From Whitmania pigra (Eukaryota > Annelida > Clitellata > Hirudinida > Haemopidae), in the NCBI GenBank assembly GCA_021613335.1, contig JAJTWR010000231.1, positions 1,747,501-1,811,500 on the forward strand: DNA of 64,000 nt, read 5' to 3'. The notes beneath the pieces were generated by a model. It saw nothing but the letters and a program-made list of their open reading frames with translations, had not been told where the DNA came from and did no database searches. The position numbers were made by a program, and so were the translations under genes. Every line of letters starts with the position of its first letter. Position 1 is the stretch's first letter. This document shows positions 53,601 through 62,297 of the stretch, in pieces.

Positions 53601-54443
53601 TTTTGAGAAGTATTTCAGTCTAGCCCCAATAGTCAAATTATATCTGTTTTTCTGTTCTCTGTTGATGTAAGCTGTCAACCTAGTTCTAATCCTGAGGAAA
53701 ACAAAATCCCCAACTAACTTTGATTCTACCTTGAAAACTCCACCTTCATCTCCTTCGATGATCTGGAAGTGTGCTCCTGCGAAACGGTCGGGAATTCCCG
53801 AACTTGCGAACGACGAGGGCAAAAACACTCCCATCATCTCGTCACTGGTCAAATATGTCCTAGGGAGCGAGCCTTCCGAGATGGCGCACTCGTAAACATC
53901 CTGAGTGAACATAATCCCAGCAAATGACTTGTTCCCATTAACACTTTCTTCGAAAGTCAACAATTGTTTTTTGTCGGCAATCGGTAGTACGATATTGAAC
54001 CTGCTCGGTCTTCTGAGAGCATCGACATTGTAAGAGTGCCTCTCGAGTGCATTCTTCTTTAAATCACCTTTATCTTTATCAATCAAAACAAATGAGTGGA
54101 TAGATGTTTTGTTGACTTTGTAATTTATGGAATCATGTTCGTGGGCAACCATTTGAATGGATGACACACTCCTCAAGAAAAATCCTAAAATGACTGTGAG
54201 GACTAAGATGTTTTTCATTTTTGACTTCTTCGAGAATGACTTTCTCGGGTAAGTGCCCGACATGTGATGCGAACGCGACCGACCGCTCGAAACTGCACCG
54301 GCAATGGATACTCGAAACATAGATGATTTTTTGTTTAACTCCGCTGCAATGGCATTGACATTACTTATGGGTGGTTTGATGGTCAAGCAATCATCACTTG
54401 AACTTAAAGTGCAAATGATATTCTTGCTACCTCTTGAGGCCAT
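25978..54443 (-). CDS. FAT1/2/3-like: FAT1/2/3-type giant cadherin (36 coding exons)
   Basis: Exons (minus strand, high to low): 54443-50836, 49734-49464, 49304-48809, 46085-45777, 43272-43211, 42860-42423, 42251-42008, 41940-41801, 41725-41491, 41262-40969, 40830-38056, 37919-37236, 37167-36953, 36771-36615, 36406-36048, 35961-35737, 35469-35230, 35050-34855, 34737-34529, 34377-34138, 34058-33722, 33661-33447, 33333-33196, 33045-32899, 32613-31516, 29991-29788, 29447-29267, 28901-28779, 28646-28489, 28418-28164, 28084-27940, 27823-27647, 27521-27217, 27155-26782, 26634-26390, 26243-25978. Every junction keeps phase and the frame closes at 5,254 codons (5,179 from the signal-peptide Met). FAT cadherins are cell-surface adhesion, polarity and growth-control proteins. 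The first repeats (GDFVFLRIRT, DLGINSDVYYQLDN, HFAIHPNLGMIMLL) match FAT1-3 rather than FAT4. Boundaries of exons 27/28 and 28/29 are the least certain. Confidence 0.92.
27283..27357 (-). other. FAT-like transmembrane segment
   Basis: Exon 33 encodes a hydrophobic run of about 24 residues beginning VVVVVTIITASITVV and ending VCLC, followed by a basic stop-transfer RMSKKKK. It is the only such segment after the signal peptide, so the protein is type I. Confidence 0.92.
27399..29447 (-). other. FAT-like EGF and laminin-G modules (exons 27-33)
   Basis: Exons 27/28 form a cysteine-rich EGF-like piece (CDKNNDC, CLCPDG, RLCQ). Exons 29-31 form one laminin-G domain, with SYFAWHAAV, RWHHVTLERSGLNV and GCMRNIKLNGVELF as its typical strands. 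Exon 32 is a full EGF domain (CSSRPCLNGGSCMP, CDCPEAFQGKLCE). Exons 32/33 begin and complete a second one across NPCLNSGTC and CSCTESYQGVHCE. This EGF-LamG-EGF arrangement next to the membrane is the hallmark that separates FAT and FAT-like proteins from ordinary protocadherins. Confidence 0.88.
28779..28901 (-). other. FAT-like exon 28 with a poly-Asp run
   Basis: This short exon carries GAT/GAC repeats coding about 12 consecutive Asp residues in the extracellular part, between the first EGF piece and laminin-G. On the + strand it is a (ATC)n/(GTC)n microsatellite at 28798-28840. Acceptor (28902-28903) and donor (28777-28778) are reasonable but weak, so this exon is the least certain in the gene. 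Confidence 0.5.
29532..29721. repeat. 22-bp minisatellite in a FAT-like intron
   Basis: About eight copies of a unit like GATAATAACARTGATGNTWAAT lie between exons 26 and 27. Units vary at a few positions. No coding role. Confidence 0.85.
29974..29988 (-). other. Furin-type cleavage site RRSKR in the FAT-like ectodomain
   Basis: Exon 26 starts SRRSKRSTV. RSKR followed by S meets the proprotein convertase rule R-X-(K/R)-R. It lies between the last cadherin repeat/membrane-proximal exon and the EGF-LamG block, the area where FAT1 is cut at S1 by furin. Cleavage here would give a non-covalent heterodimer. Cleavage itself is inference. Confidence 0.7.
30175..31307 (-). mobile_element. CR1/L2-like retrotransposon fragment, 5'-truncated and decayed
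   Basis: The copy reads on the minus strand inside the FAT-like intron between exons 25 and 26. It starts abruptly in the reverse transcriptase (GLDLSAAFDTINHQ) near 31307, keeps the QYADDT catalytic box, then breaks by frameshifts after about 30786. The end of the ORF (about 30203-30451, FSYAFPAVWNRLP) and the 3' tail TTTATAAATTAATTATTATT are still recognisable. It is about 90% similar by eye to the + strand copy at 43395-45295. It lies in the same orientation as the host gene. Confidence 0.9.
31516..32613 (-). other. FAT-like exon 25, long membrane-proximal region
   Basis: A single 1,098-bp exon joins the last cadherin linker (DVNDCTPQL in exon 24) to the RSKR exon. Its 366 residues show only weak cadherin-like features at the start, then a stretch without DxNDN or LDRE motifs. 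FAT proteins have a divergent region of this kind, where an SEA-like fold has been suggested. I cannot assign a fold from sequence alone. Confidence 0.7.
35583..35645. repeat. ATT/ATC microsatellite in a FAT-like intron
   Basis: About 14 consecutive ATT units pass into CATCATCATC and related triplets between exons 16 and 17. A similar AAT run lies at about 36830-36900 between exons 13 and 14. Confidence 0.85.
38056..40830 (-). other. FAT-like exon 11, large uninterrupted cadherin-repeat exon
   Basis: This 2,775-bp exon encodes about 925 residues with eight to nine cadherin repeats. Visible calcium-binding linkers include DENDVRPQF, DINDSPPQF and DVNDNPPLF, with more diverged ones (APEF, THPYF, EVPVF). 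DRE motifs appear as LDREAKD, LDREAIL and FDREAAD. Degenerate linkers in the C-terminal half suggest calcium-free, flexible joints. The exon also has in-frame ATGs upstream of its acceptor at 40831-40832, which are intronic. Confidence 0.9.
43021..43150. repeat. 15-bp minisatellite (GGATCATTAAATAAT)n in a FAT-like intron
   Basis: About 8.7 units of 15 bp lie between exons 5 and 6. The unit is a multiple of three and has no stop in one minus-strand frame, so it reads as repeated DPLFN. The flanking exons splice to each other in frame without it (HRIE then VLAKDN), so it is best taken as intronic. Confidence 0.9.
43395..45295 (+). mobile_element. CR1/L2-like non-LTR retrotransposon, 5'-truncated
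   Basis: The copy lies in the FAT-like intron between exons 4 and 5, antisense to the host gene. A continuous frame from about 43418 to the stop at 45254-45256 encodes the C-terminal part of ORF2: an N-terminal RT region, LDLSAAFDTINHQ, GVPQGSVLGPLLF, QYADDTSL, and the C-terminal FSYASPAVWNRLPSTVRAQP block typical of the L2/CR1/Rex group. The endonuclease domain is missing, and the apparent start is not an ATG, so the copy is truncated. The 3' end is TTTATAAATTAATTATTATT, a short ATT tail. The RT frame is still intact, so insertion is fairly recent. Confidence 0.93.
43418..45256 (+). pseudogene. Reverse transcriptase ORF of the CR1/L2-like copy
   Basis: A 612-codon frame without a genuine start codon. 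RT motifs: A in AAFDTINH, B in GVPQGSVLGP, C in QYADDT, then the thumb-like SEIMFIGTP. Reverse transcriptases of this clade copy their RNA at a nicked chromosomal target. Here the endonuclease is absent, so the copy cannot move on its own. No stop or frameshift occurs in the remaining part. Confidence 0.9.
45296..45530 (-). mobile_element. Solo LTR (235 bp) inside the retrotransposon tail
   Basis: The sequence begins TGTTGGGTC and ends CACAACA, with the 5-bp duplication ATTAT on each side (45291-45295 and 45531-45535). On the minus strand it shows a complete LTR plan: a CRE-like TGACGTCA near the start, the TATA box GGGTATAAAAAG, then AATAAA about 40 bases before the end. No internal retrotransposon sequence or second LTR is near, so it is a solo LTR from recombination between the two LTRs. 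It is unrelated to the 111-bp LTR at 5381. Confidence 0.85.
46086..48808. other. Large FAT-like intron (exon 3 to exon 4)
   Basis: 2.7 kb of AT-rich intron with no exon-like open frame, no transposon ends and no RNA gene that I can see. Short GAT-rich patches occur near 46660-46700. Confidence 0.7.
49735..50835. other. FAT-like intron 1
   Basis: 1.1 kb of AT-rich intron between the long first coding exon and exon 2, with no other feature. Confidence 0.7.
50836..54443 (-). other. FAT-like first coding exon: signal peptide and N-terminal cadherin repeats
   Basis: Over 1,200 codons. Residues 1-75 (from ATG 54443) are Ser- and Lys-rich without a hydrophobic segment. Met76 (54218) opens MKNILVLTVILGFFLRSVSS, a clear signal peptide. 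Cadherin repeats follow with linkers DSNDLGPVF, DNCNDHGPVF, DVNDNPPVF and DVNDNHPEF. An in-frame TAA lies about 36 bases upstream of ATG 54443, so the open frame begins there. ATG 54443 has a good context (AACAACATGG). Which ATG is used is undecided. Fat-family signal peptides are normally at the very start, which favours 54218. Confidence 0.88.
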
Positions 54444-55340
54444 GTTGTTTCTCCCAAATATTGAGGAGATGCTAAATTATTTCTCGTTAAAGATACCAAA
54501 AGATTTCCGTTATTGTTTCACATTGCTGTTTCCATTGTGAAAAACAATAGCTAGAAGAAGAAGTATTCTAATCCCTGACGACAAAAAAAAAACATTCTGT
54601 CAGTTAAAAAAACATTGAAATCAATTCAACTTGTCAATGTGTATTTTTACAAGAAACAAAAATTAAAACTACTTCAAGCAAAAGTAATGTTTTTATTTGC
54701 ATATGAAACACTGGAGATATGGGATTGTGTCTTAGTTGTTAGAGACATTGTCTCGTCTTATGTGATTTGAGAAATTATTAAAGAACTTTATTAATTCAGA
54801 ATAAAATGAGTTTCATGAAGTATTCAAATGTCTGAAATAACATATCCGACAATGTCCAACTAACAAACATACTGACATGTAAAATTATTTAAAATATAAT
54901 AATTTATTTATTTTATTGACAGTAGGAAAACTTAACTATAACAACAATTCAAAGAAGGTTAAGCACGTAAGTAAATAACTTAATAATCTAATGGTAAAGT
55001 AATAATAAAGATTTATAAAAACCAGACAATTGCTAGTCACTAGTTGAGTATACAAATGGCACTTTTTTGAACAACAGTTTAAAGTTAAAAGGAGATCTTG
55101 CAAAAAATTAAGAGGACAATTTTAAAGTTTCAAAAGGAAGCAATTGTGCTGTCATTAAGACCATTTGTCGATGACATCTTAGAAAAGATATATGAGCCAG
55201 GAACTTGTTCCCTGACAAGTCTGACGATGATGATGATCTCTTTCACCCAAATAAATTATGGCAATGATGACTTGAAAATTCATTGATTAATTAACATAAT
55301 AGACTAAATAATACAACAATTCTTTGTACCAATTATTGTT
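54444..55340. other. Upstream region of the FAT-like gene
   Basis: Probable 5' UTR and promoter side of the minus-strand cadherin gene. An acceptor-like TTTAG lies about 32 bases before ATG 54443, so a further upstream non-coding exon is possible. No gene on the + strand is supported. Confidence 0.45.
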
Positions 55341-55580
<240 letters not shown>

Positions 55581-55647
55581 ACTATATGTCAATAATCGAG
55601 TGACAGCATTTATTGTCCTTGAAGATGAAGATCATAAGAACAAGGTT

Positions 55648-56019
<372 letters not shown>

Positions 56020-57369
56020 CACTCAAGAGCGAGTATTTTTTTGTAAATATGTATTACGTTAAAGTGGTACTTGTCATTCTTGGGCTTACCATATTCTGTT
56101 AATGTTTCATTGACCTGAAAATATTAATGATATTATTATCACCTATATCACCATCACCACAGAAAGCAGGCTGGGTATTAGTAGATATTATAAAATTAGT
56201 TATAATAATATTCCATTATTAGTAATAGTATTGCATTGTTGGTTATGTTATGTTGTCATAGATCGTCAGAAGGGATGTGCTCAGACGTATGTGAGAAATA
56301 GTGAGTCATTATTTTCTTCGTAAAGTCAAAAGCTTTTGAGACGACATTACAGAATGTGCTTTCATCGATTCGTGGAGACTTTTGTAAATTTTAATAAAAA
56401 CAATAATTTGTTGAAGCGAGTCTCAAAATGATGCAATATTTTCTTACTTTTAAACTCCATACCATTTATACATCCTTACCATTTAACCGTACCCCACCAT
56501 ACATCTGCTTCCCCTACAAAATGACTAACAATGAACTCAACAGAATAATAGTTGGATGGCGAAGATCAGAGAAAAGCAGATTAATTAGTGCATTGTGCAG
56601 TCTAGGCAAGATCATTTAAGAACAACTTGTGATAACAGAATAATGTTTATTCATTCTTTTATTAGTTGAAGCTTGGATAATTCAAATTATCAACGACATT
56701 CTCAAAATTTCATAAGGAAATCAATACTTATTGTGCACCTATAATCACTTTTATGTTTGTGAAGTGTAGATATTTGCGAAATCACAGGTTGCATTAAAAA
56801 AAGGATAAGGAAACATTACAAACAATGATGACATTCATTGTGATGATGACATTGATGGTGATGATGATGACATTGATGGTGATGATGACTTTAGAATAGG
56901 TTGGAGATTGAAGGTCAAACACGTTGAATGTTTTACAAATGAACCAACGACGAGCGGCGCATCAAAGTACTCCTTGAGGCATCCTTATACTCAACGTGGT
57001 GGTGATGATAATGCTGACGACGATGATAGGCGTGATGATAATGATGACAGGAAAGGCACAGGTTAGCACAGATTTCGTGGTAAAGAATTCCAGTGCAATG
57101 CAACAGATAATCATTAATTGCTAACAATAGCACGGTGTAATAACAACGTAACGGAAATCCATGGAATCCTTCATTTGAACTCGTTCACTCAGTTAACTTA
57201 AGTTACTCAAGTTAACTTAACCTCTTCACTTTCAATTAGTCATGCAGTTTCTCTTCAGACGTAGTCAGGCTAGAACTAATACAACACCTGTACGAGCAGG
57301 CATGTTACCTGAATTAGTTTACAACTCACCGGCTGAGATTTCAAGGAGAAGGAGAAGTGCATGGATGGA

Positions 57370-57490
57370 TGGATCCATGCAGTTGTTATGTTATGTTAAG
57401 TAGTTGTTATGAATGCAGTTATTATGCATGTAGTTATGTATGTAGATGTTATGTACGTAGTTGTTATGTATGTAGTTGCTAAGTATCTTG
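57370..57490. repeat. Degenerate GTAGTTGTTATGTAT tandem repeat
   Basis: Several imperfect copies of a 12-16 base unit containing GTAGTTGTTATG and TATGTAGTT. No coding role. Confidence 0.7.
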
Positions 57491-57849
57491 TTGATGTGTA
57501 TGTAGTTGTAATTAATCATCTCCGCGGAACAGCATAAGGTTGACGTGAAATTAATTGAAGTCTCGCTTAGGTTCATTAAGCGTTAAGAATTAGTAGCAGC
57601 GCAATTACAGTTATTCAATCAATGATTAGTTATTACAATTTTTCGCACGACAGCATTACTTCCATCAATACAGAGTTAGACTTTGAAAAACACATGAAAT
57701 AGTAATTGGATTAATGCAGTCTGATTATTCAACTTAATCAATAATTAATCACTCATCGGTTTTTATTGCACTTAGAAATTATTTATTAAGTTAATAGAAA
57801 TTCTGCATTATACATGCTAGAATCCTAGCGTCGTTGAGGTAATTGAGAA

Positions 57850-57952
57850 AACCCTCGCTCAAACTGGTGGGAACATTTTTTTGCTTCTCACCAAAAGTCA
57901 AGAGGCGCACCAGGAAAGGGCCCCTTCTAAAATGACGTCCACGGATAGAAAT
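57850..57952. repeat. Short dispersed MITE-like repeat, member 3
   Basis: Contains ACCCTCGCTC, TTTTTTGCTTCTCACC and the right end CTAAAATGACGTCC. It shares ACCCTCGCTC and TTTTTTGCTTCT with the member at 59648. Confidence 0.55.
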
Positions 57953-59647
57953 AATTTCTTAGACTTAATAAGCTCGTCTTAATAAATCAATCTTAACTAC
58001 ATTCAGTGCCTTCAACCAAATTTCTCCCCAGGCCCTTGTCGCCACCTTTCAACAACAATCGAAAGATAATGACTCGGATCGCTTCACACGAAAAATAATT
58101 GGTCCCGGTCATCAGGCAAATATTTTCGAACCAAACTTTCTCAAGTGTTTCGAGCGTCATCGTGTGTTTTATCATGTGCAACTTATATCATCATCATCGT
58201 CTCGATTATCACCACCCGACATCGCCATTGAGAGCTATCCTCTTGAGAGCTACTTGAAGAATTTTCCTCTTTCCATGTGAATAATGACTTTATTATCGGT
58301 TTAAGAATGGTGATGCTAAGAATGTCGCCTCAGGCATTATTTTGTTGAGTGAATATCTCACCATTTTATTTATTTTATTTTATTTTATTTTTATTCAATA
58401 TTCGAAGGCATCGACTTAATTTGAATGTCATGGGTTATTTAATATACTGTAACATAACACATGGTTAACTACAAGATTCCGAGCAAACAAAGAGTTGGAT
58501 GGGTTCAGATTTGTTATTTGAACATATTTACTTGCAAAATGGCATTTAAAAGTAATAAAATAGCCATTGACTACAGACGGGCTAAAATGACAAACTTTCT
58601 TTAAGCAAATGTGACTCACCGTGTTCCGATTGCAAACAATCAAATAAATTAAGTTGTGTGATTAAGCAACATAAGGAGCATAGCTGATATTCGTTAATTG
58701 AATATCCCGTTGATACTTCTTTTTTTTCCGAATCACGATCGCCCAAGCAAACCTTTTATTTCAAACACCGCGCAGGCAAATCGAATCAAGGCTGAGCGAA
58801 TAACATTTACCTGCAGTCCAGCCTGCGACAAAATCATAAATTTGCATATGCAACAAATATTTAAAATAATATCTATTTTTCAAAAGACAGACTTTGCAAA
58901 ATGATATGCAAATTTATACTCTTAAAACACTTATTAAATTGTTATAAAATTTATTTTTCGAACATTAGACTGCATGTTATTAATGGAACGAATCATGAAA
59001 ACTACAGATTTTAAAAATACTATAAGTTTTGTTTTGTCCTCAAAACGCAACGTCACATCATTATCCTTTTTACCTCATTAAGTAACAACATTGTCGTCGA
59101 AAATAGTCGTCGATAATTGATTTGTGACGGAGCTTAAGAAATCGACATCACATTGAATTTACTATGCAGATGGGCATATTATGGAGATTTGTAAAGCTTT
59201 TTGAACCGAAAAGAAAATAGATTCCTATGTAATTTTCTAATATTGAGACACGATACTTCAATCTTGAAATCTAAGAAGTAAAATTTCGTCGGGTAATATT
59301 AAAGGAATCTTGAGCAAAATGAATTAAGTATTGCTCCGAATTTTTAATATCCTTTTTACAAAATTTAAAAACCGAAAGCTGCTAACTTTCCACGCGATAT
59401 CTTTCTAGACAGAAATATGATAAATGCAAAAAATCGGCTAATGGCATGATTTCATTTACGAAAAAATATTTTTTGAATAGTAATAAATTAGAATAGATCT
59501 AATAGATTTAACAAAATTTGAAAAAGTATTTAGTATTAATCTGCGTCACCTTAGTAGCAATTTCATCAAGTCGGACTGGGGAAATCTTAATCATCTGCGC
59601 TGTGGAATTAAACGTCTGCCCTAATAGGTAACTCTGGCTAGGGCCAA

Positions 59648-59823
59648 GGACATCATTTCAGCTTTTACCAATGGGCAAACCCTCGCTCGAATTTTTTGCT
59701 TCTAGCCAGAATTCAGGGTGGGACAAAGCCTCCCACAACATAAGGCCGTAACCTCTTTTGCGTCTTGCTTAAAATCAGGGGAGTCCGTTTCTCTCCTCAA
59801 CCCCCATTCCCAAAATGATGTAC
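59648..59823. repeat. Short dispersed MITE-like repeat, member 4
   Basis: Left end GGACATCATTTCAGC. Read inward, right end GGTACATCATTTTGGG, an imperfect inverted repeat. The interior holds ACCCTCGCTCGAATTTTTTG and CTTCTAGCCAGAATTC. CTGGCTAGGGC also occurs just outside both ends (about 59634 and 59823) as a direct repeat, possibly a target duplication or part of a larger unit. Confidence 0.6.
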
Positions 59824-60631
59824 CTGGCTAGGGCTAAAAATTAACGGCCAATTACTTAGATGTATTTGCAAGAAACTTTTTAAAGAAGAATATTACGTAA
59901 CGTGATGTTGAGAGTCCAAGTTTAATTGGAGTGACTTATATTTTATTGTAAACTTTGGCGAAGCTTCTGTCAACGAGGAAAGTTTTACAGGCCTCTATGA
60001 ACTCTGTCTGGACCAGAGTCAGTTATTTAGGAAGAGCTGAAGCTGTTATTTAGTTATTTAAGCTGCCCAAGATTTCAACCCAATAAAATCGAGAAGTGGC
60101 AGGAACCTATAGTTGCCATTGCTGAGCCTTCATTCCACATGTAGGACACTGGTAAAAGGCAGAGGTTGGCACGTTGGAGAGGCTTAAACACTAAGGTGAC
60201 ATCGTGGCCTCTGTCGAGTGAGTAAGTATTCTTATAAACTGCTTCGTAGAACGTTGCTACTGATCGCCAAATTATTGGCCAATAATAAATTTGCATACCA
60301 TTATTTTCTCAAATACGTTCAGCAAGCATCTGCATCCAGACTAATGATTTGTAAAGATATGTCACTGGAGGGCCACTGCCCATCAGCCGAGTGCGCATCG
60401 GTCCAATTGGTCATCTCATGACTTTTTCGATTTGCTTTTTTAATTTAATTTTATTTTTTGTGGGGGTGACTGCTCAAGGGAAGCGCAGGAAAGGAGGGAA
60501 GTAAATAAATTTATGTTCCCGGACAAACCCCTGAATTTGAAAGATCTTAGTGAAGCTCTGTTACCAAGGAGACCAAAAGATGCCTATGGTTTTCATGTTC
60601 TTAAAACGGCGTTCTAAAAATTGAGACGAAA

Positions 60632-60797
60632 CGGTGGCGGATTTAGGGGGTCGGTAGGCCCAGCCCCTCCAACGATTTTTAAAAGTTAGAAAATGCATTA
60701 AATCTGTTAATTTAAAACTGTTTATTTTAATAATATACGACTTTGGAAAAAATACTAATAATAGCTGCCGCTCCTCAGTGTTCTAGATCAGCCACCG
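60632..60797. mobile_element. 166-bp miniature inverted-repeat element
   Basis: The ends are CGGTGGCGGATTTAG and, read inward, CGGTGGCTGATCTAG. Flanking 8-mers AGACGAAA and AGACTAAT agree at 6 of 8 positions. Size and end type suit a non-autonomous hAT-like MITE. No coding sequence. Confidence 0.7.
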
Positions 60798-62297
60798 AGA
60801 CTAATAATAATAATTATAAGATTTTTCATTCGCCTGCCATTTTGATCACTTGTCACATCTCAAGTTTTATTAAATGTTTGTGTTTATTACGAAGACTAAA
60901 ATTTATCGTATGAAAAGGATCATTTAGACCAAAAATGTTAGAATAGTTATCGGTAAATGCAGATATTAAATATGGAAACTCCCCAAGGAACGGCGATACT
61001 CTTATACCTCAAAAAACCTCTCCTGATCACTTCAAGTTGGTCATATGTAAAAACAACATTCGGAAAATTATGAGCGATTTTATAATGAATCTCCAAATAG
61101 TCATACCGAAGATAATCCACGAGCTTCCGAGAATCTAATTGAGCTCAACGAGGAAATAAGGCAAAAACAAACGACACGGACACCAGAAAATATGACAGAA
61201 ATATATCGATTTTGCAACTTAAATAGATTTCTTAGCAGTGGGATTTTACTTGATTGTTCTTTTAGATTAAAGAGAGTTAAGCTTTGTATTGAGCAGCTGG
61301 ATTCAAATTATAGAAAGCTATTAATTTAGAATAATATTTACTTAAAATAAGTAGCATAAATAATTGTTAATGATTTACATTATGTATCGATATTCATACG
61401 TGTCAAAAGATCGAAAGTTTTACTTATGCCACCAAGTTTAATTTATAAACAAAGCATGATATTATACGCGATGAGGTGTTTTTTATTATCAAAATTCATA
61501 AAGAATATAAGGAGATATAAAAAGTTGGGAACGATTAAGTTACGTTTGCCAGGATAGTGAAGCGAGGTCTCGTTGAATGTAGTACTGTGCGAGAATTCCA
61601 TCAAAGGTTTACAAAGTATGGTTTCTGAGGAGGTGGCAAATTAAAATATTATTTAATAACAATTTTAATTGAAAAATTTTCTCAATTTGTGTTTCCCGGA
61701 AAAGGGTGGAAAATATAAAAACTGTAAATTAAATACATGACGCGAAATGACGCCAGTCAAAGCTGGCTACTAGTTTAGCAGGATCCTGGCCGCTTCCGAT
61801 TGTTGTACGCGTTGTTGATGTTTTACTTAAAAAATTCTGTTTGTAAATACAAATTCGAACCCGCTCAATAACCACATAATATCGGAAATAGTCGATGAAT
61901 TTAGGTTTACTGTTTAAAAACGTTCGTGGAAACTTTTGACTTGCGCTATTTTAGTTGGTCCGGACTCCGCTCATCATTCAGTGCACCACTGGTGGTTCGG
62001 CCCACGCGAGGGTTAGTTGCCAATTGCGAGGATTATTTGAGTTTGGAATGTTTTTTGCTTCACGGCGGCAATTTAAAAACTACCTTGTACCACATTTTCG
62101 TCGGATTTGATTATTTTCGCTGCCCGGACTTGACCGATCCAATGACGTATGACCCTTGGCGGATGTGACTAATATCCAGGTCCCTCATCAATTCGAGCAT
62201 TGATATTGATGAAGAGTAGTTGTTGGATTAATATTTTCCAGGAAAATGTGATTATTTTTATGATTGTGCTTGCAGGCACTTGTAAGTTGTTACAGCA

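Larger units (their letters stand above)
56020..62290. other. Intergenic region between the FAT-like gene and GATAD2
   Basis: No protein gene is supported over 6 kb. It holds GATGATGACATTGATGGT repeats near 56830-56890, a degenerate GTAGTTGTTATGTAT tandem repeat at 57370-57490, a TTTTA repeat at 58363-58395, two MITE-like repeats (57850-57952 and 59648-59823) and a 166-bp inverted-repeat element (60632-60797). From about 61550 the sequence is likely promoter or 5' UTR of GATAD2. Confidence 0.6.

Noticed and set aside
60075..60296. 73-codon minus-strand frame near the GATAD2 upstream region
   Set aside because: Composition is slightly protein-like but no domain, no splice partners and no recognised repeat family.
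61926..62168. 80-codon + strand frame upstream of GATAD2
   Set aside because: No similarity to p66, and it does not splice in frame to the next exon. More likely 5' UTR or promoter.
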